Below, in pieces: positions 7,656 through 15,401 of a stretch of 27,241 nucleotides of DNA. Under the pieces are notes generated by a model, which had not been told where the DNA came from, made no database searches, and saw only the letters and a list, made by a program, of their open reading frames with translations. Source of the DNA: JAQBDA01 sp041301185. Lineage in GTDB: Bacteria; Chloroflexota; Anaerolineae; Anaerolineales; UBA4823. Each line of letters opens with the position of its first letter. Positions within the stretch are counted from its first letter, which is position 1. Both the position numbers and the translations under genes were made by a program. The stretch covers positions 1-27,241 of the forward strand of contig JBFYSV010000264.1 in assembly GCA_041301185.1 (NCBI GenBank). The letters are read 5' to 3'.

Positions 7656-9332
7656 TTAACGCTTTAGCGTACGGTACTTGATGCGCTGGGGCGTATCGGC
7701 TGCCACGCCCAGGCGCTTCTTCCGGTCGGCTTCATAATCCGACCAGTTGCCTTCAAACCAGCGCAGCTGGCTCTCGCCCTCGAACGCAAGAATATGGGTA
7801 ACTACACGATCAAGAAACCATCGATCGTGTGAAACCACAACCGCGCAGCCGGCAAAGTTCTCCAGGGCTTCTTCCAGAGCACGCAGGGTGTTGACATCCA
7901 GGTCATTGGTCGGCTCATCCAGCAAGATCACGTTAGCGCCCTGGGTGAGAGTCTTCGCCAGGTGAACGCGGTTGCGCTCACCACCAGATAACATGCCCAC
8001 TTTCTTCTGCTGGTCTGAACCCAGGAAATTGAAGCTGGAAACATAGGCCCGCGAGTTGCGCTTGCGACCGCCCAGATCCAGCTGGTCTTGCCCGGCGCTG
8101 ATCTCTTCCCAAACAGATTTTTCAGAGTCCAGGGTATCCCGGCTCTGGTCTACATAAGCCAGCTTGACAGTCTCGCCAATCCGCACCCTCCCCGCATCGG
8201 GCGCTTCCTGCCCGGTGATCAGTCGCAGCAAGGTCGTTTTTCCGGCGCCATTCGGTCCAATCACCCCAACAATACTCCCCGGCGGGATGCTCAAGTCCAG
8301 CTTATCGAGCAGCAGCCGGTCAGCATAGGCTTTGCTCACCTGCTCCAATTCAATCACGATATCTCCCAGGCGCGGCCCCGGCGGGATGTAAATCTCCAGG
8401 TCTTCACGGCGCTGTTCGTATTCCTGGCTGAGCAGGCGCTCGTATGCCGTATAGCGCGCCCTGCCTTTTGCCTGGCGCGCTCTGGGAGCCATGTGGATCC
8501 AATCCAGCTCTCGCTGCAGGGTCTGGATGCGCTTGCTCTCCGCCTTCTCCTCCCGTTGCAGCCGTTCCCGCTTTTGCTCCAACCAGCTTGAGTAATTGCC
8601 CCGCCAGGGAATGCCATAGCCGCGATCCAGCTCCAGGATCCAGCCTGCCACGTTGTCCAGGAAGTAGCGATCATGGGTGACGGCGATCACCGTACCCTTA
8701 TATTGCTGCAGGTGGCGCTCCAGCCAGGCAACCGATTCAGCGTCCAGGTGGTTGGTCGGCTCGTCCAGTAAGAGGATGTCCGGCTCAGTAAGCAACAAGC
8801 GGGTCAACGCCACCCGCCGTCGCTCTCCGCCGGAGATCACCGCCACCGGCGTTTCCGGGGGCGGGCAGCGCAGGGCATTCATTGCCTGTTCCAGGCGGCT
8901 ATCTAGGGTCCAGGCATCGTGGCGGTCAAGCTCATCCTGCAGGCGAGCCTGCTCGGCGATCAGCGCATCAAAGTCGGCATCCGGCCCAGCAAAACGGGCA
9001 TTGATCTCATCGTACTTTGCCAGCAAGTCCACGATCGGTTGCACAGCTTCCTCAACCACCTGGCGAACGGTCTTGCCGGCTTCTAGCTGGGGCTCTTGTT
9101 CGAGCAAGCCAACTGTATAGCCGGGAGAAAAAACAACCTCGCCGGTATAGCCATCATCCAGACCGGCAATAATCCGCAGCAAGGTGGATTTCCCCGCTCC
9201 GTTCAATCCCAGCACGCCGATCTTTGCCCCATAGAAAAAACCCAGCGAGATATCCCGGATAACCTGCTTGTTCGTGGGCGGGAACATGCGGCTAACGCGC
9301 ACCATAGAGAAAATAACTTGTTGGTCGCTCAA
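7656..9332 (-). CDS. ettA: Energy-dependent translational throttle protein EttA (ABC-F)
   Basis: 558 aa with two ATP-binding cassettes and no membrane segments, the hallmark of ABC-F proteins. The first Walker A is G42-L-N-G-A-G-K-S-T, followed by an arm region and signature I-S-G-G-E-R-R-R-V-A; Walker B is D-I-L-L-L-D-E-P-T-N-H-L-D. The linker contains the EttA-type basic stretch W-I-H-M-A-P-R-A-R-Q-A-K-G-R-A-R, which contacts the P-site tRNA and ribosome. The second cassette has G-P-N-G-A-G-K-T-T and L-S-G-G-E-R-N-R. EttA binds the ribosomal E site and couples translation start to the ATP/ADP ratio. Start is TTG with GGAGG close upstream. It is the last gene of a minus-strand run, 12 bases after azlD, which is an unusual neighbour for a translation factor. 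Confidence 0.93.
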   Translation of the reverse strand: MSDQQVIFSMVRVSRMFPPTNKQVIRDISLGFFYGAKIGVLGLNGAGKSTLLRIIAGLDDGYTGEVVFSPGYTVGLLEQEPQLEAGKTVRQVVEEAVQPIVDLLAKYDEINARFAGPDADFDALIAEQARLQDELDRHDAWTLDSRLEQAMNALRCPPPETPVAVISGGERRRVALTRLLLTEPDILLLDEPTNHLDAESVAWLERHLQQYKGTVIAVTHDRYFLDNVAGWILELDRGYGIPWRGNYSSWLEQKRERLQREEKAESKRIQTLQRELDWIHMAPRARQAKGRARYTAYERLLSQEYEQRREDLEIYIPPGPRLGDIVIELEQVSKAYADRLLLDKLDLSIPPGSIVGVIGPNGAGKTTLLRLITGQEAPDAGRVRIGETVKLAYVDQSRDTLDSEKSVWEEISAGQDQLDLGGRKRNSRAYVSSFNFLGSDQQKKVGMLSGGERNRVHLAKTLTQGANVILLDEPTNDLDVNTLRALEEALENFAGCAVVVSHDRWFLDRVVTHILAFEGESQLRWFEGNWSDYEADRKKRLGVAADTPQRIKYRTLKR

Positions 9333-9344
9333 GATGCCTCCAAT

Positions 9345-9662
9345 TTACAGACCCAAAGCCATCAGAATATACAGTACAGCCATACCTGTAACGATCGTCA
9401 GCACAACGCTCTTCGTGCGCCAGGCGACAGCCGCTGCCAGGACACCCGCAATCAGGCGTCCATTGCCAAACGAGAGATCGAAGTGCCCGCCTGGCAGGAG
9501 CAGCTCGGGAAAGACAATCGCGCTGAGGACTGCCGGCGGCACGTAGCGCAGCGCCTTTTTCACCAGATCAGGCATCTCAACCTTGCCAAACAGGTAGATG
9601 AATGATAGCCGGATGGCAAAGGTGGCTAAACCTATCGCGATCATTGTCAGCCAAAGGTTCAT
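9345..9662 (-). CDS. azlD: AzlD family branched-chain amino acid exporter subunit
   Basis: 105 aa, almost wholly hydrophobic, with about three to four helices. The features of AzlD are present: an N-terminal helix with A-T-F-A-I-R, then an amphipathic stretch ending A-L-R-Y-V-P-P-A-V-L-S-A-I-V-F-P, then two further helices. AzlD is the small partner of AzlC; the pair exports leucine-type amino acids or analogues. The ATG overlaps the azlC stop by four bases (ATGA), a translational-coupling arrangement, and ettA follows 12 bases later. Confidence 0.9.
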   Translation of the reverse strand: MNLWLTMIAIGLATFAIRLSFIYLFGKVEMPDLVKKALRYVPPAVLSAIVFPELLLPGGHFDLSFGNGRLIAGVLAAAVAWRTKSVVLTIVTGMAVLYILMALGL

Positions 9663-10360
9663 GCTTTTGCCTCAATCCATAAACCCACGCTAACCCCAAC
9701 CAGGGAGGCGAGGATCAAACCCAGCTTATAGGGTAAGGCAAAGAACAAAACTGCAGTCACCCCTGCCACCAGCGCAGCAGCCAGGCTGGGACGATCCCTC
9801 AAGCCGGGCACGATGATGGCGATGAAAGTCAAAGCCAGGGTGAAATCCAGCGACCAACTGGCGGGCACCTGCGCCCCCAGGAAGATTCCAACCGCCGTGC
9901 TCAGCTGCCAGGTTGCCCACAGCGCCAATCCAGCCCCCAGGAAGAACCAGTGCCTCGCGTCAGGTCTGTCACAATCGAGGTTGTCTTCAGTTTGCTGGTA
10001 ATGGGTGATCGCCACAGCATACGCCTCATCGGTCAGCAGGTAAGCCAGCAACCATTTCCAGCGTGAATTCAGACACTTCAAATACGGCGCAACCGAGGCG
10101 CTGTATAAGGCATGCCGCAAGTTGACAACCACCGCAGTGATAAAAATGACCAGCCCCGGGGCAGCTATGCCATACAACTGGGTTGAGATGAACTGGGATG
10201 ACCCAGCAAAAACGATTGTTGACATCGCCTGGGCAGCCCCGGCAGGCATCCCTGCTGCCAGCGCCAGAACACCGTAAATCATCCCGAAGGGGATGACGCC
10301 AATTAACAGCGGCAGCTCGGCTTTAAATCCTGAAATAAGTTCACGGCGGGGAGCGGACAT
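9659..10360 (-). CDS. azlC: AzlC family branched-chain amino acid exporter subunit
   Basis: 233 aa inner-membrane protein with about six to seven helices. Conserved AzlC segments are P-L-L-I-G-V-I-P-F-G-M-I-Y-G near residue 15, F-A-G-S-S-Q-F in the next helix, N-L-R-H-A-L-Y-S and L-L-T-D-E-A-Y-A. Together with AzlD it forms a branched-chain amino acid (and azaleucine) efflux pump. No strong ribosome site precedes the ATG; the peptidase gene ends 23 bases upstream, so it is probably co-transcribed with it. Export of leucine, isoleucine or valine would suit a context with a peptidase that releases amino acids, but that link is inference. Confidence 0.92.
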   Translation of the reverse strand: MSAPRRELISGFKAELPLLIGVIPFGMIYGVLALAAGMPAGAAQAMSTIVFAGSSQFISTQLYGIAAPGLVIFITAVVVNLRHALYSASVAPYLKCLNSRWKWLLAYLLTDEAYAVAITHYQQTEDNLDCDRPDARHWFFLGAGLALWATWQLSTAVGIFLGAQVPASWSLDFTLALTFIAIIVPGLRDRPSLAAALVAGVTAVLFFALPYKLGLILASLVGVSVGLWIEAKA

Positions 10361-10383
10361 GCTTGATCGTCAGAGTGTGGGAG

Positions 10384-11583
10384 CTAGATAATGTAGAAAA
10401 AGCCTTCTGCCCGCAGGATGCCTTCAAAGGCACGCCGTGCGTCGATAATCGCTTTGGCTCTCCATTTCGATTCACTGGGAAAATATAGCTGCTCGTATTC
10501 TCGCCCAATCCAGGCTCGCGTTTTATCACTGTGCGATCCATACCAGTACAACTGGTTCTCCAGGATGGTGATCCTCAAATCGCGCAGCTCGGCTAACCAG
10601 GAATTGCCAAACGTGCCAAACTCAAAAGCAGTGGCATACAGGCCCGTATCCGGGAATTCATCGAACACCAGGTGATACAGGTAATCGAGCATATCACCCT
10701 GGATCTCGTAGAACTCTTCCTTGTTAGCTTTCAACACTACCGGGTAATGGAATTCTGCCGCCAGTTTTGCCGATTCCCGGGGCTCGATTGACGAATTGAC
10801 CAGGCTCATCTGGTAGCGCGGTCCGTAGCCGGTGTGCATATCCAGGAATAAAATCTGGCGATAAGGCTGGATCTGGCGCCGAAACAGATCAACCAGAACC
10901 TGAGTCTCTTCTTCCAGCTGTGACCCGCCGTAGTAGATGCCACGCGGCTCATGATACTGTCCCATCACCGAGTAATTCCATACGACTGAAGGGCCGTTGC
11001 CCAGCAGGCTGCGCAGCATGCGGTAGGCAAATCCCGCTTTGCTGATTATCTGGTTCCGAACCGGTTTTTGAGGGTTCAGCAAAGGAGATAGCCGATCGTA
11101 ATGCGAGTTATAAGCCGGTTCATAGCCTGCATCGATACCCGGGGCAGCCTCACTCCACAGAAAATTCCGGTTCAAATCGACATTCTGGCTGTTGACCCGC
11201 CGCCGGTATTTCATCCCCCATGGATTGATCGCATGTACCAGCAGTAAACCAGTCGTCCCCGGGTGCAGGCGGTGTAGAAACTCATCGATCATCACCTGAA
11301 TGACTGCCGAACCGACATAAGCCTCAATACCATGCTCACCGGTGGTCAGGATCAGAAGCCGCTCGCAGCTCGTCAGAGGGCTGGCCTCGATCCAGTCGAT
11401 CGTCAGGCCTTCTGAACTGGAAATCCTATGAGATACCAGGCGGGCACCCGGCCAAAACTGCTGGATTCGATCCAGGTTTTGGCGGAACCTGGCACGCGAG
11501 CCCTCGTAGCTGCGCGGGAACAATGCAGCGATCCTGGCAGATGCAGTCTGGCGAGTGACTGAATTGATGTAAGACCGAGACAT
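10384..11583 (-). CDS. M14-type metallopeptidase, DUF2817 family
   Basis: 399 aa without a signal peptide, so probably cytoplasmic. It has the zinc site of carboxypeptidase A-like M14 enzymes: H84-G-I-E87 (H-x-x-E) in T-G-E-H-G-I-E-A-Y, third ligand H250 in L-D-M-H-T-G, and catalytic Glu E321 in F-E-F-G-T-F. An N-P-W-G-M-x-x-x-R-R-V-N-x-x-x-V-D-L-N-R-N-F segment supplies substrate-binding Arg and Asn residues. DUF2817 proteins resemble succinylglutamate desuccinylase and carboxypeptidases, so hydrolysis of a C-terminal or acyl-amino-acid bond is likely; the substrate is unknown. The gene begins 23 bases after the ABC exporter stop and ends 23 bases before azlC, so the three are probably one operon. 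Confidence 0.82.
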   Translation of the reverse strand: MSRSYINSVTRQTASARIAALFPRSYEGSRARFRQNLDRIQQFWPGARLVSHRISSSEGLTIDWIEASPLTSCERLLILTTGEHGIEAYVGSAVIQVMIDEFLHRLHPGTTGLLLVHAINPWGMKYRRRVNSQNVDLNRNFLWSEAAPGIDAGYEPAYNSHYDRLSPLLNPQKPVRNQIISKAGFAYRMLRSLLGNGPSVVWNYSVMGQYHEPRGIYYGGSQLEEETQVLVDLFRRQIQPYRQILFLDMHTGYGPRYQMSLVNSSIEPRESAKLAAEFHYPVVLKANKEEFYEIQGDMLDYLYHLVFDEFPDTGLYATAFEFGTFGNSWLAELRDLRITILENQLYWYGSHSDKTRAWIGREYEQLYFPSESKWRAKAIIDARRAFEGILRAEGFFYII

Positions 11584-11606
11584 TTACAAACTGCTCCCAA
11601 ACCGAT

Positions 11607-13559
11607 TTACATACCCAACTGCCGCTCGCGACTGAACTGAGTCTCGTACAGGTGGGCGTACAGGCCGCCTTGTGCCAACAGCTCATCATGGTTGCCATGC
11701 TCAATGATCTGGCCGCGATCCATCACCAGAATCTGGTCGGCTGCCAGGATCGTGCTCAGCCGGTGAGCGATCACAATACTGGTACGCCCTGCCATCACCC
11801 GCCGGAGTGCGTCTTGGATTAATTGTTCCGATTCACTATCCAGGTGGCTGGTAGCCTCATCCAGCACCAGGATGCGCGGATCTTTCAGGATCACCCGTGC
11901 CAGGGCAATCCGCTGTTTCTCCCCGCCGCTCAGCCGGTAACCACGCTCGCCAACAATTGTATCGTACCCATCGGCTAACTCCATGATGAAATTATGGATA
12001 TTGGCTGCCCGGGCGGCTTCTTCCAGCTCGGCCTGGGTGGCGTCCAGCCGGGCATAGAGCAGGTTGGTGCGGATTGTATCGTGGAACAAGTGGGTTTCCT
12101 GGGTCACCATACCGATTTGAGCGGAGAGGGAGGCCAGCTTCATCTCGCGCAAGTCGTACCCGTCTAGAAAGATACGCCCCTGGTCGGGATCATACAGGCG
12201 TGGGATCAGGTAGGTCAGCGTAGTTTTACCTGCCCCGCTCGGACCTACCAGTGCCACCAGCTGCCCTGGCTCGGCGCGGAACGAGATATCTTGCAATGCC
12301 AGCTCGCGCGCCTGGCTTTGAGGCGCGACCAATTCTTTTGTGCTTTCATCTCTATCTTGTTTATCGCCAGGTTTCCCGTCAGAGAGCACAGCCGTCACGC
12401 TGTCCATTGAGCCAAAACGGCGTACATCGCTGAGCAGGTGCGTCTCGTCTACCGAGTAACGGAAAGTTACCTGATCGAAAACCAGCTCTCCCTTTACCTG
12501 GTCCAACACCAGCCCATCCGGCTTTTCCAAGATATCCTGGGGCAGGTCAATCACCTCGAATACTCTTTCAAAGCTCACCACCGAAGTGGCAAACTCAACC
12601 GGCGCGTTTGCCAGACCAGACAAGGCAGAGTAGAGGCTGGTCAGATAAGCGCCAAACGCCACGATTGTGCCAATGGTGAACACGTCCTGAATCACCAGGA
12701 AACCGCCCACTCCATACACCAAAGCTGTGCCGACCGCGCTAATCAAGCCGATGATGACAAAAAATGCCGCTCCAATAACCGCCCGCCGGATGCCGATATC
12801 TCGCACCACTGCAGCCCGCGAATCGAAGCGCTCTATTTCCAATGCCGTCCGTCCAAAAAGCATAACCAGCAGCGCCCCGCCGATATTCAGCGTTTCGTTC
12901 ATCGTTGCATTCATCCTGGCATTGGCATCCATCGCCTGCCGGGCAATATCCCGGAGCACACCTCCCATGCGCCGTGCCGCCAGGATAAACAGGGGCAGAA
13001 TCGCCACACTGATCAATGTCAGGCGCCATTCCAGCGAAGCCATCACTAGCAGCACCGCGGCTGCCTGGATCAGGTTCGTGATAATGCCAACAAAGGTGTT
13101 GCTGATCGCATTTTGTGCCCCAACTACGTCGTTGTTCAAGCGGCTCATCAGCTCCCCAACCCGGGTGTTGGTGAAAAAGCGCAACGACATGCGCTGCAAG
13201 CGCGCATACAGGGCTACCCGCAGGTCATAGATCACTCCCTCGCCGATCCTGGCGTTCAACCGCCGAGAGAGCACATTCAGGACCCCACCCAGTGCCGGGA
13301 TGAATAGTAATGCCAACGCCAGCACCATCAATCGCGGGATATTTTTCTGTGGAATGGTGTTATCGATCAAATCCCGCAGGATAAGCGGCGTTACCAGGGT
13401 CAGCCCGGTCGTAACCAGGATGGTAACCAGCAAACCGGCGATCTGCCAGCGGTACGGGCGAGAGTAGCTCAAAACCCGCCGTAACAAGCTCCAGGTTACT
13501 TTCGGTTTCTCATCTGCAGAGCTCAAATAGCTCCACCAACCACCACCATGAAATCCCAC
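11607..13559 (-). CDS. ABC exporter half-transporter (membrane domain plus ATPase)
   Basis: 650 aa. Residues ~1-330 form a type I exporter membrane domain of six helices; residues ~360-640 are the ATPase. Walker A is G439-P-S-G-A-G-K-T-T, the signature L-S-G-G-E-K-Q-R-I-A, Walker B I-L-V-L-D-E-A-T-S-H-L-D, and the H-loop I-V-I-A-H-R-L-S-T. The A-loop Tyr is Y368, 71 residues before Walker A, where about 27 is usual: a polar insert of roughly 45 residues lies between them. Such proteins export lipids, peptides or drugs as dimers; as a single gene it is presumably a homodimer. The start is GTG (complement of 13557-13559) with an AGGTAGG-like site upstream; the N-terminus M-G-F-H-G-G-G-W-W is glycine and tryptophan rich. 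It is the first gene of the minus-strand run through ettA. Confidence 0.9.
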   Translation of the reverse strand: MGFHGGGWWSYLSSADEKPKVTWSLLRRVLSYSRPYRWQIAGLLVTILVTTGLTLVTPLILRDLIDNTIPQKNIPRLMVLALALLFIPALGGVLNVLSRRLNARIGEGVIYDLRVALYARLQRMSLRFFTNTRVGELMSRLNNDVVGAQNAISNTFVGIITNLIQAAAVLLVMASLEWRLTLISVAILPLFILAARRMGGVLRDIARQAMDANARMNATMNETLNIGGALLVMLFGRTALEIERFDSRAAVVRDIGIRRAVIGAAFFVIIGLISAVGTALVYGVGGFLVIQDVFTIGTIVAFGAYLTSLYSALSGLANAPVEFATSVVSFERVFEVIDLPQDILEKPDGLVLDQVKGELVFDQVTFRYSVDETHLLSDVRRFGSMDSVTAVLSDGKPGDKQDRDESTKELVAPQSQARELALQDISFRAEPGQLVALVGPSGAGKTTLTYLIPRLYDPDQGRIFLDGYDLREMKLASLSAQIGMVTQETHLFHDTIRTNLLYARLDATQAELEEAARAANIHNFIMELADGYDTIVGERGYRLSGGEKQRIALARVILKDPRILVLDEATSHLDSESEQLIQDALRRVMAGRTSIVIAHRLSTILAADQILVMDRGQIIEHGNHDELLAQGGLYAHLYETQFSRERQLGM

Positions 13560-13635
13560 TATTGCACCTACCTATTCCTTTCACCACGAAGATTCACAAT
13601 AATTTAGCTTGAGCTCACGCTTTTTGGGGGGTGAA

Positions 13636-13668
13636 GGGGTGTGGGCAAGCGACGCTTGCCCACACCCC
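13636..13668. repeat. Perfect 15-bp inverted repeat (long hairpin)
   Basis: Arms 13636-13650 and 13654-13668 pair perfectly over 15 bp around a three-base loop (GAC). The plus strand continues with AATTTTT, terminator-like for a plus transcript, but there is no plus-strand gene just upstream: the hairpin lies in the divergent gap between the ABC exporter and the gene at 13749. It may protect against read-through, act as a regulatory structure, or be a dispersed palindromic element. The remaining parts of 13560-13748 contain G-rich tracts (13626-13639) and a TATAAT. Confidence 0.7.
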
Positions 13669-13702
13669 CAATTTTTCCCAGAACTGCGTACCTGCTACCT
13701 AT

Positions 13703-13708
13703 TATAAT
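13703..13708 (+). promoter_or_regulatory. TATAAT -10 box upstream of the truncated membrane gene
   Basis: Perfect TATAAT, within a 12-base stretch (CCTATTATAATT type) that recurs almost exactly at 25374-25384 before the last gene. No clear -35. It would start a transcript near 13715, about 34 bases before ATG 13749. Confidence 0.4.
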
Positions 13709-13748
13709 TGGAGTTCGATTATCAAATATTAGTGTACCGGATGAAACG

Positions 13749-14276
13749 ATGCTGGAAAGAATTTCGGATGGGGTGAATCGATTATCAACTGGCTGGGTCA
13801 CGCTGGCGGGATTGGTGGTTTTTATCTTGTTCACCCTGCTGGTGCTCCCTGCCCAGGCTGCCGGTTCAGATTCCAGCGCGGGTACACCCGATCTATCCTT
13901 GTATTACACGCCAGCTGCCCTGTACCGTATGGCAGAAGACTACGGCCCCCAGGGGCGCAACGACTACGTGGTAGTTAGGTTCACTTTTGATTTGATCTGG
14001 CCGCTGGTGTACACAGTGTTCCTTTCCGGTATAATAAATCGAATACTTTACCAGACTGCTTCGAGCAGGATGTTTTTCTATTGCACGAATCCCAATCCTG
14101 GGCCAAGGAGATGCCATGAACGAGATGCACCCGGAACTCTCCCGAATTCTTATCACCACCGAGCAGATCCAAAACCGCGTTCAAGAGCTTGCCAATCAAA
14201 TCAACCGCGATTACGCTTCAGTCGACCGGCTATACATTATCGGGATACTCAAAGGCGCTTTCATTTTCATGGCTGA
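13749..14276 (+). pseudogene. Truncated membrane protein gene (remnant), overlapping hpt
   Basis: The frame from ATG 13749 starts as a plausible membrane protein: M-L-E-R-I-S-D-G-V-N-R-L, a hydrophobic helix (about residues 17-40) ending in V-L-P-A-Q-A, then an extracytoplasmic-looking part with Y-R-M-A-E-D-Y-G and R-F-T-F-D-L-I-W-P-L-V-Y opening a second helix. After about base 14040 the residues stop looking membrane-like and become Pro, Arg and His rich, and the last 160 bases overlap the hpt gene in another frame. I recall full-length relatives in Anaerolineae that continue with further helices; here these seem lost, and the hpt promoter and leader lie in their place. So this is probably a 3'-truncated gene that may still be transcribed from the TATAAT at 13703. 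A short functional single-helix protein is the alternative. Confidence 0.5.
14030..14035 (+). promoter_or_regulatory. TATAAT -10 box of hpt
   Basis: Perfect TATAAT inside the end of the remnant gene. A transcript starting near 14042 would have a ~74-base leader before hpt ATG 14116. A -35 is not recognisable. Confidence 0.45.
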
Positions 14277-14649
14277 CCTGACGCGCCGGTTGAACATCCC
14301 CCATATCGTTGACTTCATGGCATTATCCAGCTACGGCAAAACAACTTCCTCCGGCACAGTGCGCATCCTGATGGACCTGCGCGAGTCGATCGAGGGCCAG
14401 CATGTGCTGATCGTAGAAGATATTCTTGATTCAGGCAATACCCTCAACTACCTGTGCCGCATCCTGAAAGACCGCGAACCCGCTTCTCTGCACACCTGTG
14501 TCCTGGTGCGCAAGATTCGCCCCGAAGTCGATCTTCCCATCGACTACCTTGGTTTCGATATCCCTGACGTGTGGGTGGTCGGGTACGGATTAGATTTCGC
14601 CGACCGCCATCGCACCTTGCCTTTTATCGCAGAGCTAAAACGAACTTAA
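14116..14649 (+). CDS. hpt: Hypoxanthine phosphoribosyltransferase
   Basis: 177 aa, the normal length for bacterial Hpt. The PRPP-binding signature is V97-L-I-V-E-D-I-L-D-S-G-N-T109, with the two acidic residues (E101, D102) and the D-S-G-N-T phosphate loop. An N-terminal I-G-I-L-K-G-A-F-I-F segment and the flexible-loop region S-S-Y-G-K-T-T are also typical, and the C-terminal P-D-V-W-V-V-G-Y-G-L-D-F-A-D-R-H-R segment binds the purine. The cytosolic enzyme salvages hypoxanthine and guanine to IMP and GMP. AAGGAG at 14103-14108 is seven bases before the ATG. It is transcribed alone and followed by a stem-loop. Confidence 0.95.
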   Translation: MNEMHPELSRILITTEQIQNRVQELANQINRDYASVDRLYIIGILKGAFIFMADLTRRLNIPHIVDFMALSSYGKTTSSGTVRILMDLRESIEGQHVLIVEDILDSGNTLNYLCRILKDREPASLHTCVLVRKIRPEVDLPIDYLGFDIPDVWVVGYGLDFADRHRTLPFIAELKRT

Positions 14650-14681
14650 GCGAGACACTCCCGGGAATGCATCTTTCGAAT

Positions 14682-14718
14682 GGGTGAGGTGGAGCAGCGT
14701 TGCTGTTCCACCTCATCT
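14682..14718 (+). terminator. Stem-loop after hpt
   Basis: Arms 14682-14698 and 14702-14718 pair over 17 positions with a few G-U pairs around a three-base loop, 32 bases after the hpt stop. The sequence that follows is pyrimidine rich (CTCTTGTCC) but not a true U-tract, so it may be an imperfect intrinsic terminator. Confidence 0.5.
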
Positions 14719-14812
14719 CTCTTGTCCACAACAACTTTTGGGTAAACGCAAACTAATTTCCCAATCAAGCGCGTAACTCCTACTGTAAATAGAACAAAAG
14801 TTCTGGTAAAAT

Positions 14813-14818
14813 TATAAT
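14813..14818 (+). promoter_or_regulatory. TATAAT -10 box of the small LuxR-type gene
   Basis: Perfect TATAAT, about 38 bases before ATG 14856. The preceding bases 14790-14810 are A-rich with no clear -35. The rest of 14650-14855 holds only the hpt stem-loop. Confidence 0.45.
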
Positions 14819-14855
14819 AGCAACCTTCCAACCTGCTTACCGTGGGGAATACCGC

Positions 14856-15269
14856 ATGCCATTCTGGCAACACCTGCTGCGCCTCCTGAGACTCTCCCAC
14901 CCGGCCCACCTAAATCTGAAAGTGGACCGCTCGTTGATTCAATCGCTGGAGAACCTGGCTCAGCGCGAACAGCGTGCTGAGAAAGAGCTGGCTGCCGAGC
15001 TGCTCTCCATGGCGCTGGTGCAGCGCAAAACGGCAGAGATCAACCTGGCGCGCTGGGAAGCGCTCTCGCCCCGCGAACAACAGGTAGCAGCCCTGGTCTG
15101 CCTGGGCTTCACCAACCGGCAGATCGCCGACCACCTGGTGCTCTCTCATGAAACGGTCAAAACCCACGTGCGCAACGTGCTGTATAAGTTCGATTTGCGC
15201 AGCAAAGCGGAGCTGCGCCAGGCACTGGCAGATTGGGACTTCAGCGCCTGGCAAAACCTCAATCTATAA
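14856..15269 (+). CDS. Small LuxR-type helix-turn-helix regulator
   Basis: 137 aa. The C-terminal half is a GerE/LuxR DNA-binding domain: L-S-P-R-E-Q-Q-V, G-F-T-N-R-Q-I-A, S-H-E-T-V-K-T-H-V-R-N-V-L-Y-K-F, then R-S-K-A-E-L. The N-terminal ~65 residues are helical and charged, with heptad-like leucines (E-N-L-A-Q-R-E-Q-R-A-E-K-E-L-A-A-E-L-L), probably a coiled-coil dimerisation helix. There is no receiver, PAS or ligand domain, so its input is unknown. A GGGGA-like ribosome site precedes the ATG. It lies 132 bases before the RecA-like/polymerase cassette in the same direction and may regulate it or be co-transcribed with it; this is inferred from position only. Confidence 0.8.
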   Translation: MPFWQHLLRLLRLSHPAHLNLKVDRSLIQSLENLAQREQRAEKELAAELLSMALVQRKTAEINLARWEALSPREQQVAALVCLGFTNRQIADHLVLSHETVKTHVRNVLYKFDLRSKAELRQALADWDFSAWQNLNL

Positions 15270-15300
15270 CCCCTATATATAGACGCCGGGGGCATTACCA

Positions 15301-15357
15301 CCCCCACCCCTGGCTCACCCTCCAGGTTACCCCTCTTTTTCCCCCTCGCCTCCCCCC
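15301..15357 (+). other. C-run tract (possible i-motif / G-quadruplex on the opposite strand)
   Basis: Six runs of three to six cytosines (15301-15305, 15307-15310, 15318-15320, 15330-15333, 15341-15345, 15352-15357) are separated by loops of 1-9 bases. The minus strand therefore has G-runs of the kind that form quadruplexes, though one loop is longer than seven. The plus-strand RNA would be unstructured and C-rich, as rho-utilisation sites are. It fills the gap 15270-15401 before the polymerase cassette. Confidence 0.35.
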
Positions 15358-15372
15358 AGGGCGGGATTGTTT

Positions 15373-15398
15373 TTCAGCGCGTTTTAGGGTACGCTGAA
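15373..15398 (+). promoter_or_regulatory. Operator-like inverted repeat next to the start of the RecA-like gene
   Basis: Arms TTCAGCG (15373-15379) and CGCTGAA (15392-15398) are perfect complements separated by 12 bases, ending three bases before ATG 15402. A LuxR- or LexA-type dimer could bind here, and any promoter would have to lie within it. The hexamers present (TTGTTT at 15367, TACGCT at 15390) are poor matches, so no promoter is claimed. Confidence 0.3.
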
Positions 15399-15401
15399 GC
15401 T

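Noticed and set aside
8088..8591. A 167-residue plus-strand frame
   Set aside because: Antisense to ettA, no recognisable domain or ribosome site.
9096..9605. A 169-residue plus-strand frame
   Set aside because: Antisense across ettA and azlD; composition unlike a real protein.
12438..13049. A 203-residue plus-strand frame
   Set aside because: Antisense to the ABC exporter, no ribosome site, composition rich in His, Gln and Arg.
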